Shown here: positions 49,891 through 61,100 of the stretch, in pieces
Position numbering within the stretch: the first letter of the stretch is position 1
Layout of the letters: each line of letters opens with the position of its first letter
Source: Cyanophora paradoxa
Taxonomy: Eukaryota > Glaucocystophyceae > Cyanophorales > Cyanophoraceae
Reading direction: 5' to 3'
DNA: 64,000 nt
Assembly: GCA_004431415.1 (NCBI GenBank)
Contig: QPMI01000633.1
Location: 79,497-143,496, forward strand
The notes under the pieces: generated by a model
Told to the model about the DNA's origin: nothing
The model's database searches: none
The model's input: the letters and a program-made list of their open reading frames with translations, nothing else
Translations under genes and position numbers: made by a program

Positions 49891-50964
49891 TTATATGGTG
49901 CTTACCAGATAACAACCCAAGAAAGATCGTGTGTCCAGTGTGATAGTAACACCAGATGAGTTCACCACTGAAACATAGTCCCCAGTATTTAGAGTTATTA
50001 ATGTTTCATATGTGATTGCTGGCGAGACATATCCATTATGTGAACAACTAAATTCGTAATTGGATGCAACTCCATTTATGTGTAGCCGAAAGACAGTTAC
50101 ATAAGAAGTCTGATTATCTGTTCTCATAGTTGTAAAGAAAAACCGGTAAACACCTGCAACAGGTGCAGTAAATCGTGAGGATCCAAAGTTGCCTTCATTG
50201 TTGATAAGATAAGTGCCGTAAGTAGGTGGTGAAATGAAGACAGATTGACCATTTGAACATGTTGAAGTTCCTGTCTGATTAGGAACCTGTCTTGCAACAC
50301 ACAGTCGTGGGCAATAAGTTCTTTTCAAATAGCAAGTAGGAGAAAGTGTAAATGATTTTATCTCTGTCTGTGCAACTGTTGTTTTTTCAAGAGTGACAAT
50401 TGTGTTACCATTTCGTTTGTAGGTCGAATTCGAATCTGTCCCATTACCAATTTCGGGTGCTTGAACTCTCAGAAATGCTTGAAGAGTCCCATAAATTATG
50501 TTTCCTAAAAGACCAGAGTTAATATTCATCAACTGAGTGAAAACACTTGTCCCATTCACAGTCAACTGATTTGCTGTGACAGTCCCCACCACAATTGCCC
50601 CATCACCAATGTAGGCTCCTCCACTTCTGACTACAAGAGCCGAATTATTTATTGTGTTATCGAAATTAACTATCTTTGCTGTGCTGAATCCACCCACATT
50701 ATCATATACTGCTGAATCGGGGACTACTTGACCTGCTTGAACTTGATTTTTATTCGAGATAATAATGCCTGTGGTTCTAATCTTGCCTCCATTTCGATCA
50801 CATCGAATTTCTTTGAATCTGAGTATATTATTCTCTGTGAAAGAGGTATTACTTGATGTTTCAGTGCAGATATTCCCAGGTGTTGAATCAACTACTCCAT
50901 GAGAGGTGCTGTGCAGTGATTTTGCTGCAAGTTCGTAGTTTGGGATTTCTAATAGAGAGGTCAT
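49891..50964 (-). CDS. Fibre-like protein with C1q/TNF-like head (357 aa)
   Basis: 357 residues. The base domain is close to that of the 341-aa protein (IRCDRNGGKIRTTGIIISNK; GGAYIGDGAIVVG). The head has GSSRFTAPVAGVYRFFF, a VFRLHINGVASNY strand, LNTGDYVSVVN and a final strand, again C1q-like. A cysteine pair (TGTSTCSNGQ) is particular to this copy. The ATG follows TATTATAAAG. Probably a receptor-binding fibre expressed with its neighbours. Confidence 0.7.
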   Translation of the reverse strand: MTSLLEIPNYELAAKSLHSTSHGVVDSTPGNICTETSSNTSFTENNILRFKEIRCDRNGGKIRTTGIIISNKNQVQAGQVVPDSAVYDNVGGFSTAKIVNFDNTINNSALVVRSGGAYIGDGAIVVGTVTANQLTVNGTSVFTQLMNINSGLLGNIIYGTLQAFLRVQAPEIGNGTDSNSTYKRNGNTIVTLEKTTVAQTEIKSFTLSPTCYLKRTYCPRLCVARQVPNQTGTSTCSNGQSVFISPPTYGTYLINNEGNFGSSRFTAPVAGVYRFFFTTMRTDNQTSYVTVFRLHINGVASNYEFSCSHNGYVSPAITYETLITLNTGDYVSVVNSSGVTITLDTRSFLGCYLVSTI

Positions 50965-50988
50965 CTTTATAATAGTAAAAGATTGAAA

Positions 50989-53337
50989 TCAAGCAGTTGC
51001 TATCCAATGCACTGTAACCATGAAGGTTTGGGGTTGTATGTTTATATATCCTGCTGCCCAAACAACAAGATTTATGGTGGTTGAGGTGGTTGAGTTGCTT
51101 GATATTCCCATTTTGTAGTCGATCTCTACATTAGTTGCAGGCAGTCCCTCCAATGTTGCAACAACAGATGGGGTTGATGCAAAAGCAGGACTCCAACTTA
51201 ATGTAATGGTATGATTTTGCCTTGCTGAACTACCACCAATTTGGGGATTGTTTATGACGAAATTGTATGTCCCCTTCCTTATTCCAGTAGTAGTGTAATT
51301 ATCAAAAACATATTGGGGCATCAACTTGGTAACAGCAGCATTATTGCGAGGATCCCTGACCCACATTTCTCTTGCATATGCATTACCGCGAACAAGAAGT
51401 GTTTTATCCTGGTAGTATGATATTGTGTTAGTAGAAAGAGTTGAATTGTGGAAATTCCAAATCACAGGAGGATTGGGCATAATGTAGGGGTCGTAGTCAA
51501 GAAAGTAACCTGATCCAACAAGAAGGTTTGCATTTGCTGTGATGTTATTGGCTGTAAAGGGATCAAGAGTTGGTCTATTGGTCAAATCGAGGTAGTTGCC
51601 TGAGAAAATCGCTGGTTTGTTATAAATATCTGTATTCCAATCATGAGTGTGTGCAAAATCTGTAATCTCCGCCTTAGTGTGATTGTGTGCAAAATCTGTA
51701 ATCTCTGCCTTCGTATGGGTGTGACCAACATATGCAACATTTCCAAGATCTGTTATCTCTGATTTAACATGAGTGTGAGCGAAATTCGTAATATCTGCTC
51801 TGGTGTGGGTGTGTGCAAAATCTGTTATCTGGGATTTTGTGTGAGTGTGAGTATTGAAATCTGTGATCTCTGCTCTTGTGTGGGTGTGTGCTCTATTATT
51901 AAGATCAAGGAAGCTTCCAGAAAATGCAACAGGGTGTAGATTTGCAGCTGTTGGTTTGTTTAGGAGATCATTATAGTCTCCTGTAAAAGCGATTATTTTC
52001 AGTTCACCCCTTCCCACATAATCAGAAGGGAGATCAATCTTAATGGGCATAATAGCTGGATCATCTGGGATCTCATATTCACCTCCTGGGTGAACCACAG
52101 GAAAGGTTTGATTGCTTTCAGTATGGACAAAGAAGTTGCATGCTGTTACTGTTCCATCAATAATCCCTCCTGTGAGAGGAAGGTAATCCCCTGTCACACC
52201 AATATTAATACCTGCAATAATTGTATTCAGTTCTGTTTCATCTATGTAGTTCTGGGCTTGCAGGTAATCCTCTGTTACCACTCTGGATATGGTCTCATTG
52301 TGAATATTCTTTGCTGCTGCCCTCTGATTGATTTCTAAGAGACCCTCACCCACTCCACCATTATAATTCGTTTTTATCCATGAGATTTCGCATCTCTTGT
52401 AGTCATCTCGATTTCCAATGAGAGCATTGGGTAACAATCTTTCTCTGGTGAATATTAATTTGGGTCTTGAACTATCTAAATCACTCACATCAGTTACATT
52501 AATTTGGATTGCTGCATCTTTGTCATCATAGTTTGCTGGATCAGATGGTAGAGAGATCAATCCTCCTGTCATTGGGATGTCATCTGCATAGTAACTGGTT
52601 AAATAGATACCTGGTTTGGTGTCCATCAAACCGAAATTTCCGCCTGCTGCAATTATCTGCATCCTTGTAGGGGGTCTGATGTATAATTCACCCTGCATTT
52701 TGGTTCCTGCATCTATTCCTTTGAGATTCAGGTAATATTCATCTAATCTTAATCTCTCTGGTATGATATTACTTTGGTAGAGAGTAACACCATGTAAGGT
52801 GTCGAAATCATCACCTGCTGATGCGAATTTTGGTTGTTCATCTATTTCGCTCCATTTATGTCTGTGATCTTCTGGTGGAAACTCTTCTGGTTTTCCATCA
52901 ATATCACCCCAGTCATGCCTGTGATCCTCTGGTGGGAATTTGTCTGGTTTACCTAATATCTCATCCCAGTCATGGTTGTGATCCTCTGGTGGAAATCTGG
53001 CTGGTTTATTGTTGATCTGCTCCCAATCTGGGAAGAATTCCCAAATCTCTGGGCGAAATCCATCTGGTAATAATTCTTCATGGGGTTCATATGGTTGCTC
53101 ATAATCAACAACTGGTGGTTGGAGACCATCTGCTAAATATTCCTCATGGGGTTCATAATTCTGTTCATACTCATACTCTTGTGGATCTAAACCATCTGGT
53201 AGATACTCTTCCTCATTGGGGTCATACTGATCATATTCATACTCTTGTGGGTCGAAACCATCTGGTAAATATTCTTCCTCATCTGGGACGAATTGGTATT
53301 CATCAAGCTCCAAAATATCGATTTCAGGAGGTAAATA
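50989..53337 (-). CDS. Large fibre protein with His-rich HTH repeats and H-type lectin-like head
   Basis: An open frame of about 780 codons without an ATG at its start: the first usable codon is a TTG at 53,313 and the frame is open to a stop at 53,338-53,340. It likely continues, through a frameshift, from the fragments at 53,346-53,878. Order: four acidic repeats (EEYLPDGFDPQEYEYDQ type), three FPPEDHRHDWGDIDGKP-type repeats (about residues 105-160), a central part with TGDYLPLTGG, five to seven repeats of HTHTKAEITDFA (about 470-558), a YNKPAIFSGNYLDLTNRP element, and a C-terminal head (about 690-774) with TITLSWSPAFASTPSVVATL and NLVVWAAGYINIQPQTF, which fits the H-type lectin fold. HTH-ITDF and NKP-LDL-NRP repeats are hallmarks of tailed-phage fibres. 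It should bind sugars on a host surface. Confidence 0.7.
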   Translation of the reverse strand, partial: YLPPEIDILELDEYQFVPDEEEYLPDGFDPQEYEYDQYDPNEEEYLPDGLDPQEYEYEQNYEPHEEYLADGLQPPVVDYEQPYEPHEELLPDGFRPEIWEFFPDWEQINNKPARFPPEDHNHDWDEILGKPDKFPPEDHRHDWGDIDGKPEEFPPEDHRHKWSEIDEQPKFASAGDDFDTLHGVTLYQSNIIPERLRLDEYYLNLKGIDAGTKMQGELYIRPPTRMQIIAAGGNFGLMDTKPGIYLTSYYADDIPMTGGLISLPSDPANYDDKDAAIQINVTDVSDLDSSRPKLIFTRERLLPNALIGNRDDYKRCEISWIKTNYNGGVGEGLLEINQRAAAKNIHNETISRVVTEDYLQAQNYIDETELNTIIAGINIGVTGDYLPLTGGIIDGTVTACNFFVHTESNQTFPVVHPGGEYEIPDDPAIMPIKIDLPSDYVGRGELKIIAFTGDYNDLLNKPTAANLHPVAFSGSFLDLNNRAHTHTRAEITDFNTHTHTKSQITDFAHTHTRADITNFAHTHVKSEITDLGNVAYVGHTHTKAEITDFAHNHTKAEITDFAHTHDWNTDIYNKPAIFSGNYLDLTNRPTLDPFTANNITANANLLVGSGYFLDYDPYIMPNPPVIWNFHNSTLSTNTISYYQDKTLLVRGNAYAREMWVRDPRNNAAVTKLMPQYVFDNYTTTGIRKGTYNFVINNPQIGGSSARQNHTITLSWSPAFASTPSVVATLEGLPATNVEIDYKMGISSNSTTSTTINLVVWAAGYINIQPQTFMVTVHWIATA

Positions 53338-53345
53338 TTACTTGA

Positions 53346-53878
53346 TTAATCTCTGATGTGAGTGATTCGAACTCTCTGCGCTTCAGTGATTCGAACTTCA
53401 GTGTTAGTGAACTCGATTTTGTTGGTTTCTGCATGGGGTGCTATCTGTAATATTTCGGGAATTTGTGCAATTGCATTTGATCCTTCATTATAGATTCTTA
53501 AACCACTCTGATGCCCACCCTTCTCATTTTGAACATTGAATATCAACCTTCCACTATCGAATCGAGTTGGAATATCTGGATGGGTTGCACTGGTTTTCAG
53601 TTTTCTTGGTCTGCTCCTGGTTGCTTTAATCTGGGCTACCTGATTCGATTTCACATTCCCCATGCTGAAAGCAACACTCACATCCTCTTTTTCAGGATCC
53701 ATTTCGTTTATTGAAAGTGCATGCATTCTTGGGTGAGTCTTTGAGGGTTCATCTGCACTATGTCGATTGAGATTGACCCTCTGGCTGTCAAGTTATCGAA
53801 ATTTACATGTTTGTTATCTGCCTTCCCTCTTCCTGATGAAGGAATGGTTTGCAGGTTTGCTGGATAATTGAAACTCAT
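53346..53878 (-). pseudogene. N-terminal part of the large fibre gene, separated by frameshifts
   Basis: Two overlapping minus-strand frames: 53,708-53,878 (starts MSFNYPANLQTIPSSGRGKA, 56 aa) and 53,346-53,726 (126 aa, with FDSGRLIFNVQNEKGGHQSG). Neither has a partner start or end of its own, and the second stops only 6 bases before the stop that opens the large fibre frame. The simplest reading is one gene of about 960 codons broken by at least two small indels. It could instead be two small genes. Confidence 0.5.
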
Positions 53879-53927
53879 CCCAATTTACTCTACTTATAGA
53901 GATTTATTAAATTTGAGTTAAGTAAAG

Positions 53928-55428
53928 ATGCCCCTTCGTGTAATTCTCTCATTATCAGGTGGGGGAGCTCGTGGTATAATTATTACGAGATTGCTAAAAG
54001 AAATCGAAACTCGAACAGGAAAAAGAGTAATAGATCTTGTTGACCTGGTGAGTGGAACATCCACTGGTGGGATAATTGCGATTGGTCTCAATGTGAAAAA
54101 CCCCGAATTTCCAAACGAACCTAAACTCACTGCAACCGATTTGCATTCCACTTATCTCAACCAACTGCCTTTAATCTTTGCAAATCCCCGAAATATTATA
54201 GATAATGCCCTCTTCAACACCAAGTATGATGTGACCCCATTGGAGACAGCCATTCTCACTGTTACTGGTGAGTCTCTCATCCAAGACTCTCTAAAAGATG
54301 TGGTGATCACAAGTTTTGATACTGTGAGTATGAAGCCCATCTTTATCACCAATGATAACTCCTACAAATCTATCCCAGCAAGATTGCTGCAAGATCCACC
54401 TCTGCTGCACCTACTTACTTCTCACCTGTGAACTATGATGGGATGTCTCTAATTGATGGTGCAATATCAGGTTACAACAATCCCAGTGTATGTGGTTACA
54501 GCCATGCTAAAAAGATCTATGATGATGATGATGATATAATTGTGATCAGTATATCCTGTGGTGAGGTCAATGAAACAGATGCCCCAAATGTGGATATTCC
54601 TATGAAGATGTCAACAGCTGGGGCATTCTCTCATGGATTGCTTCGACCTCTGGGAGTCCATTAATTAATATGTTGATGGCTGCAAGTGAACTCTCAGCCC
54701 TGGAAAAGATGCAAGAGTTTCTCCCATATAATGATGACCAAGGATATGCAAGATATTATAGACTCTCTGTTCCACTTCCAAAGACCATAGTAAACTCTCT
54801 GGATGATACCTCTAAGATACCAGATATGATAGATGCAACCGAAATGTATATAGCAGCAAACACTGTGATGATTGATAGACTCTGTGATTTACTGGTTGCA
54901 AATTATGAAATCAAGAACCCTGCAAGGTTCTATATATCATCCACTCTGAATAACATACCTCCCATTGATGCTAACTGGTATCTTCTATCAGATGGTGCAT
55001 TCACTGCTTCATCATCAAAAATTGGAAGGGAGGCATTTAAAGCAAGACCTTCATTAACTGGTTGGGAGGCAAATGCATCTGCTCCTGATGGGATATGGAG
55101 TGTTCCCACTGAGTATCTCCAAGTATCCTTCCCATATATATTTGAGGTTGCATCTATAATTGCATATGGTTCTGGTGTGACCAATGCCTTTATTAAGACC
55201 TTCAATGTTGCAACATCACAAGATGGTGTTTCCTGGTCATTTATCAAGTATGAAGGTGTCAACAGAGTGTTCATGTGTGAAACTATTAATAATGCCCATA
55301 ACAGTGGTGATGTCTCATACAGTTCTGGGTTTCCCACCTCTATTAGAGACGTTTTCTATGTTGGCTACCCTGTGAGGACAAGGTATATTCGTATTTATCC
55401 AATTGTATATATAAATGCCCAACTATGA
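53928..55428 (+). pseudogene. Patatin-like phospholipase with C-terminal discoidin (F5/8-C)-like domain, frameshifted
   Basis: The ATG at 53,928 follows AGTAAAG. The first frame has the patatin oxyanion loop SGGGARG and the nucleophile elbow GTSTGG. At about 54,385 the frame must shift: RSTSAAPTYFSPVNYDG continues in another frame, followed by the catalytic Asp in IDGAISGYNNP. A second shift lies near 54,640-54,660, after which the frame runs to 55,428. The C-terminal 150 residues read WYLLSDGAFTASSS, VATSQDGVSWSFIKYEG and TRYIRIYPIVY, the pattern of an F5/8 type C carbohydrate- or lipid-binding domain. In a whole form it would hydrolyse phospholipids, perhaps for membrane breach at entry or exit. 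As written the gene is broken. Confidence 0.7.
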
Positions 55429-56382
55429 GAGTGGATGTTACAGGTGCATTTATTCGAAGTGTATAGAAATTCAGGACTTCTGATGTATGGTGCGCCAGAT
55501 TATGGCGATTTTTTACAGTAGCTACTGTATCGTCGTATACATTGTAGAGATTTTTAACAGTAGCTACTGTATTTTCGCATTATTTTACTGTATGTAATAT
55601 ATACGTATATATACTTGATACCTATATCGTCGTGTAGATCTTTTCAAGCGCTTTCTAACGCTATTTTAGCGGGTGCGAGCGGATGATCTGGTGAGGAGAT
55701 ACAAGCGTTGAAGATGGCGAAATCGCCACAGCAGCAACGCGATGCCCACAGTAGTAACGCGAACCGTCAAGTATATATATGCATATATATACACTTTTTT
55801 ACCAGAAATTCCGTCTGAGTCAACCGGTCATGCGGAGGTTTTGTGTATATCTGCAATATATATGTTTTCATATGCATCATAGTTTTATTTGTCACCTGTG
55901 ACATAATTAATGTGGTCACCGGTGACTTAATTTGTCACCGGTGACATAATTTCTTATGTGAATGTGGTCAACAATGACTTAATTTGTCACCGGTGACATA
56001 ATTTCTTTTGGTGAATTCGGTCATCGACGACATAATTTTGTCACCGATGACATAATTTGTCACCGGTGACATAATTTGTCACTGGTGACAAATTAATTTA
56101 TTTCGTCAAATTATCCTATTGACCGAAACTTCACCGAAACTTCACCGAAACTTCACCGAAACTTCTTTGAAACTTCGCTCCGAAACTTCATTGAAACTTC
56201 ACCGAAACTTCACCGAAACTTCAATATCGGTCATATATATGTATTTATCACCAACTGCTCCGTTTTTAATACTAAAAACAGATTCAAAATCCTCTCACCA
56301 GCGGCTATCAGGTTTCGGTGAGATCGGGCACTAACAAAATAAAGAATTGACAAGGATTTCCTGGATTCTCTCAACTTCTGCT
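55429..56382. repeat. Non-coding block with three short-repeat families
   Basis: No gene. It holds: (1) the 14-base palindrome ACAGTAGCTACTGT twice (about 55,515 and 55,558); (2) about eight copies of GTCACCGGTGAC or variants followed by ATAATTT, spaced about 20 bases (55,893-56,093); (3) about nine CCGAAACTTCA units (56,124-56,222). It separates the + strand lipase from the minus-strand integrase/polymerase block. Confidence 0.85.
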
Positions 56383-56625
56383 ATGGATCCCATCTACCAA
56401 GACCCTGCTATCATCCATGCTGCCCAATCAGACTGGATCCATGATTTCAAAACTGCTTTCTATTACAATTTCTTCATGTCACAGCCAGAGCATGTGAGAC
56501 TGTTCTTTGTTTATAATTACCAGCTGGTTTCAAACCTTGAAACTTTCTTCTTGGAAATTATTGAAAAAGATAGACAAATGAGGAAAATTCGCCAGAGGTC
56601 TAAGAGATTCCGAAAGCGTTGTTAA
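56383..56625 (+). CDS. Small hypothetical protein with basic C-terminus (80 aa)
   Basis: The first ATG, at 56,383, gives MDPIYQDPAIIHAAQSDWIH; the frame is open upstream but without an ATG. 80 residues, aromatic-rich, ending RQMRKIRQRSKRFRKRC, a strongly basic tail that could bind nucleic acid or act as a nuclear signal. Its 3-prime end overlaps the end of the integrase remnant on the other strand. No family recognised. Confidence 0.45.
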   Translation: MDPIYQDPAIIHAAQSDWIHDFKTAFYYNFFMSQPEHVRLFFVYNYQLVSNLETFFLEIIEKDRQMRKIRQRSKRFRKRC

Positions 56626-58014
56626 TCTATTTCCTCTGACCACTCCGTAAATTAAATCGAGTTTGGGTGCAGTATATGTTCCTTGTGGTTGAAAAGTCAT
56701 TATACATCTCTGACTGTTAACTTCTGATAATTTCTGGGTTCCTGCTATGGTCAACTTCTTTAATTCTTTCTCTACTCTACCCTTCTTTTGTGCTCTTGCT
56801 TCTGTAAGGGTTCTTTTGGAACTTCACTTGCTTTTCTATGCCCTCCTTTCTGATTGCTGAATCAACCCTGGCTTCCTCTTTTGCCTGTTCAAGGGCATCC
56901 ACTGTGGGAGTTTCATGATACTCAACACTTTAATGGGCAGCAGTTCATGAAAAGCGAATCTACCATCAACTATCTCACCACTGGACTTCTGATTCTGAAC
57001 TTGAAGCCCTCTCTGCCCTCCACACTATAAACAATTCGAGACCAATTAACTCCCTGCTTTGCAAATGGGTTCTTTTCAACTTTCACTCTCACAAACATTC
57101 CAGGTTTCAGGCATCAAGATACTCAATCGATTTCTTGAATCTCTGATCCTCCATATTCACTATCTCTTTGTAGTGGGCTTCTGTGTCTCTGCTGGTTTTC
57201 TCTTGGTTGCAGAGTGAATGGTATTATTATAATTAAACTCATATCACCCAACACATCAAAAAATCGTGCAGTATTATTTGCAATGCAGTAGTTTGTGATC
57301 AATCTCTTGATCTGTCTGTTAAAGGCTTCAATTCGACCTTGGTTCTGTGATCTGCAACATCACTTAGTTGATGCTCAATGAATTTCGTTCCCAAATAATC
57401 TGTGAATAACACATTGTAAATTCGCTTCCACTATCACTCTGAATGCGAACAATAGGTCTGGGGACTCTCTGTTCAAGTTGCTTGAATGCTGCAAGTGTAG
57501 TAAGAGCACTTTTGTCTCTCATTGGAATAATGAACCCTGTTCTCAGGGTTGACTCCATTGCACTCATAAATGTATCATAACCATCATTCTGCTTTTTGTA
57601 TGCAGGAAAGAAGAGCAGATCAATCACATAGGTATCAAGGGGTTGCCTAATTGGAATCATGGGATCTCTCTTTCGAGATAGGGTGGGTGCATTAATTTGG
57701 ACAACCTCCTGCTTATCATACCATTCTCTCATCTTCTTGTAGTTCTCCTCTGGTAGTTCCTGTCTCATTGCAGTAAATCCCTTGTAGCCTGTCCTGGGAT
57801 CATAGAACTTCTTAGCAATCTTTGACTCTTTTGGTGCTGTCTCAGCTGGGAGTGTCTCTGGGATTAATTGCTTGACCATCTCTGATCTTTTTAATATTCG
57901 ACTGCTCTTCTCCTCCACTGGAACTGTGATGGGCAGGATATTCCCTCGATCTTCAATTGCCTCTTTTCTCACAATTCTTGGTGGTTGTCTCAATCCTATT
58001 TGTGTAGAAGGCAT
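56530..58014 (-). pseudogene. Retroviral-type (DDE) integrase, frameshifted
   Basis: The ATG at 58,012-58,014 (MPSTQIGLRQPP) follows GGTAAAG. The first frame (to 57,364) has a basic N-terminal part, then the catalytic core: YVIDLLFFPAY (first Asp), NDGYDTFMSAMEST, and IVRIQSDSGSEF (second Asp). The rest is spread over other frames: GRIEAFNRQIKRLITNYC supplies the core glutamate helix (E-x-FNRQIK), then NNTIHSATKRKPAE, and an SH3/chromo-like part PGMFVRVKVEKNPFAKQGV with NWSRIVY. The last fragment ends at 56,530. At least four frame changes are needed. This is the integrase type of Polintons/Mavericks; it would insert the viral DNA into the host. As it stands it cannot be made. Confidence 0.8.
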
Positions 58015-58113
58015 CTTTACCTTATCTCTCATATAATAAATGCAAGAGTCTGTGTGGAAGGAGAACACAATTCCAAACTACTTTGCAATTGAGCCCAATG
58101 ATCCAGGATTAAG

Positions 58114-58191
58114 ATGTATATGGCTGCTGCATTTAATTCGCGGTTTGTTACTTCTTGGAGAGCGAAACCAAAGAAAAAGAAAGATCAATGA
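58114..58191 (+). CDS. Possible basic micropeptide (25 aa)
   Basis: A short frame, MYMAAAFNSRFVTSWRAKPK followed by KKKDQ and TGA, between integrase and polymerase and on the opposite strand. Its start context TTAAGATG resembles that of viral genes. It is very small and may be chance. Confidence 0.25.
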   Translation: MYMAAAFNSRFVTSWRAKPKKKKDQ

Positions 58192-58197
58192 AGTAGA

Positions 58198-61100
58198 TTA
58201 GAGCCCAAATGGAATGCTGTGAATTCCATCGTCTAATATCTTCCTTTTGCTATCGAGTTGGTTTAGAGCCACCCTTCTGCTCTCCAAATCATATAGGTTG
58301 TGGTCTTGCCTTCGCTTGTTTACTACTGCTACTGTTTTGGTGATGCCTTCAAACAGGCATCTTTTGAAATCATCAAAGTGAACCTCTTTTGAGGAAGTCC
58401 CAGACATCTTTATTTTATCAAAGGTCTCAGTTCTGAAAGCATAGAGTTTCGATCTCAGACCTACATACTCCACAATCTTTGCATTGGGAAACTCGTTTTT
58501 ATATTTACCTGGAATCAAACGATTGCTCCTATCAAAGAGAGGGTGGGAGGGATCATAATTACTGCAATCCAGGTGTTCAGAAATTCGCTTCATCTCATTA
58601 TTTAGATCATTGGTATGCAGCAGTAGGCAGAAAGAATCTGTATCATGGAATAGTAGCTCTGCTGTTTCCCAAGTTCTCCTCACCACATCAAAAAAGAACC
58701 TGCTATTATGGAGTTTCGCAAAATCCAGCACGAAAGCACCAATTGCAACAGGTTTATCTAAGTGAACATGCTTGGAATACATCTCAAAGGCAACAGCATT
58801 TTCGTTTAATACATTGGTTGCCTTGATGAGTGGACTTGCAGCATATTTCTTGCAGAGTTTCTCACTGTTGCAATCTTTACCACAGAGCGACCCCTGCATG
58901 ATTCGAGGCATTTACCATAGATTGCATTGTTCATTAATTTAAAGAAGTCACTCTCGAATCTGGACATAGATTGGCGCCTCAATTTCGTATTTAGATCAAT
59001 ATAACTATTCATAAATGCAGAGGTTGCAAATGAGAGAACCCTGTGAACCTTCGTGATTATAATACCTTTGCTCACAAGATAGACCAAGAGAGGTTGGGAA
59101 ATCACATAGTTGTTTTTGGGTGAGAATGTTGCTGTGAGTTTGGGGTCTTTGCTTATCTTCTCACCTGTGATATCCAGTAACTTTCTTTGATACCCACCCA
59201 GCATTTCGGTGTGACATGCTCTTTATTCACTACAAGTGGAAAATCGTAATGATCTGTGAGAGTTTGTGGGTATTCCAGGTCAACTTCAATGAAGGCACTT
59301 CGTCCTGGGGTCTCTTTAAGTGCCTCTGAGACATCTTCCCATCGAAAATCGCCAATGGCAGTTCTGACTGAGAGCAAACCATACAGATTATTTGCATCCA
59401 AGAGAACTATATGTCATCTGGGTTTTCCACCTTTGCATATCGAGTAGGCATTGTAGCAAACCCACCTCGAATTGCCCTCTCAATAAATTCGTATTGCCCT
59501 ACATCACTGATCTGCTCAATCTTTGCTCTGGTATAAATTAGCATTGCATCCCAGGATAATCCAGGAGCCGAAACATAATGGGCAGGATCTAATCCATATT
59601 GGGAAAACGCCAATTCTCGGAAAGTCTGGAATTTACCCATTAGATCACTTGCATCCACTGCCTGGAAGTCCATGAAATGCGAAGCATCAATGAATTTCCA
59701 CATGCCCCATTGCAGGGAGAGTATTGGTCGAAATTCTTGCTCAGAATCTCAACACGAAGTCTATCATCTTGCTGTGCAATTTTGCGGAATATTTCGTGTC
59801 CACATTCATCCATGTGATCCACACAATTGCTACCTTGGTTTGCTTTGAGATTCTCTGTGGAGGTTGCAGTTTCGGCATGCTTTCCCAATAAATGCTCCTG
59901 ATTGATGAACAAGGTCTCTCACTGGGAAATTCTCATGGGTAAATCGTTCGGCACAGATATAACAGTGTTTAGTGATCTTGTATTGTGCTTTCTGCTCTTC
60001 TGTGAGTGGGTGCATTGGATATTGGTGAATAGAGTGCGGATTACTTGGGGTCTGATCTCTGTGAGAGTGGTAAACAGAGCACCAAGTGGATCTGATCCTC
60101 GAAATGATGAGAGATCACCTCATCCCCCATCACAACTGTTAGAGAAACCGATTTTACCTCTCTTTTACTGCGGTTCTCATCAATTGAACCGAGTGACTAT
60201 CCATTTTTACATAGCAGATAGTGGGAAGCCACACAGTTTTGCGAAGGTGTTGAAGCCCAATGCAATTTGACTTCCAGATTTCGGGCATTTACCTTTGCTC
60301 TCCCTCCAATCAATGCAGCGATTGGCTTCTAAGTGAATGTCCAGCTTCTCCTGAGTTCTGAAACGAGACAGGCAGGTCTCACAGTAATAAATGCGACCAT
60401 CATGGCTTTATCAAAGGTGGTTTTCAGAGTCTACTCAGAGACATGATGGTGATATAATGCCCTCTATCATCCTCTTCGTTTTCGATTAATAAAAGGTTAA
60501 TCTTGGTCTTTCTCCTGGGTTGCTGGATTGATGGAGAGGATAGAAACACTGTGCTTGATTATCTGCACCATAAATGTTGATACTCAGTTCAGGGTTCTGC
60601 TCCTCAAATCGATCAATAACCTCTGCATCACAGGCAACTGGAAACTGGATCCTTCGAAATTGAGTTCGTTTAACCATCTTCTATACTGGCTGGGTTCATT
60701 GCTCTTGTGTTTATTAATATCATTTCGGTGCAGGTAAGCAAGATGCATACTTGAAGCAGTCTTGACCATCAATATTCTTCACATTCACAGTTGCTCTCTT
60801 TGATCCAAATCCACTCAGGTGTTGAGAAGAAGCAACCACCCACAGGAGCATAAGACATTATAACCACTCTCAGCATCTCAATGCGATCCAGTCTGTAACT
60901 GTCCACTTGCATCATCTGCTCCTGCATGGATTGAAGGCATTTCGCAGTTCAACAAATATTTTCGTGATCTTGTGATGACAAAGTAATCACTATAAATGAA
61001 TTTGGTGATCCACAACCCTTGATCACTCACTTGGTGAATTTACAAATGAAGGTCAACCGAGTCTTAATTGCTCTCAGGTCTTGGAGTTTCTGTCTGAGTC

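Noticed and set aside
54370-54670. Programmed frameshifting in the lipase gene
   Set aside because: No clear slippery site and pseudoknot; two shifts plus many more in the neighbouring genes fit decay or sequence error better.
53928-55428. Calling the patatin protein a toxin
   Set aside because: The motifs are general to patatin lipases, and there is no secretion signal or toxin context; a virion or exit function is as likely.
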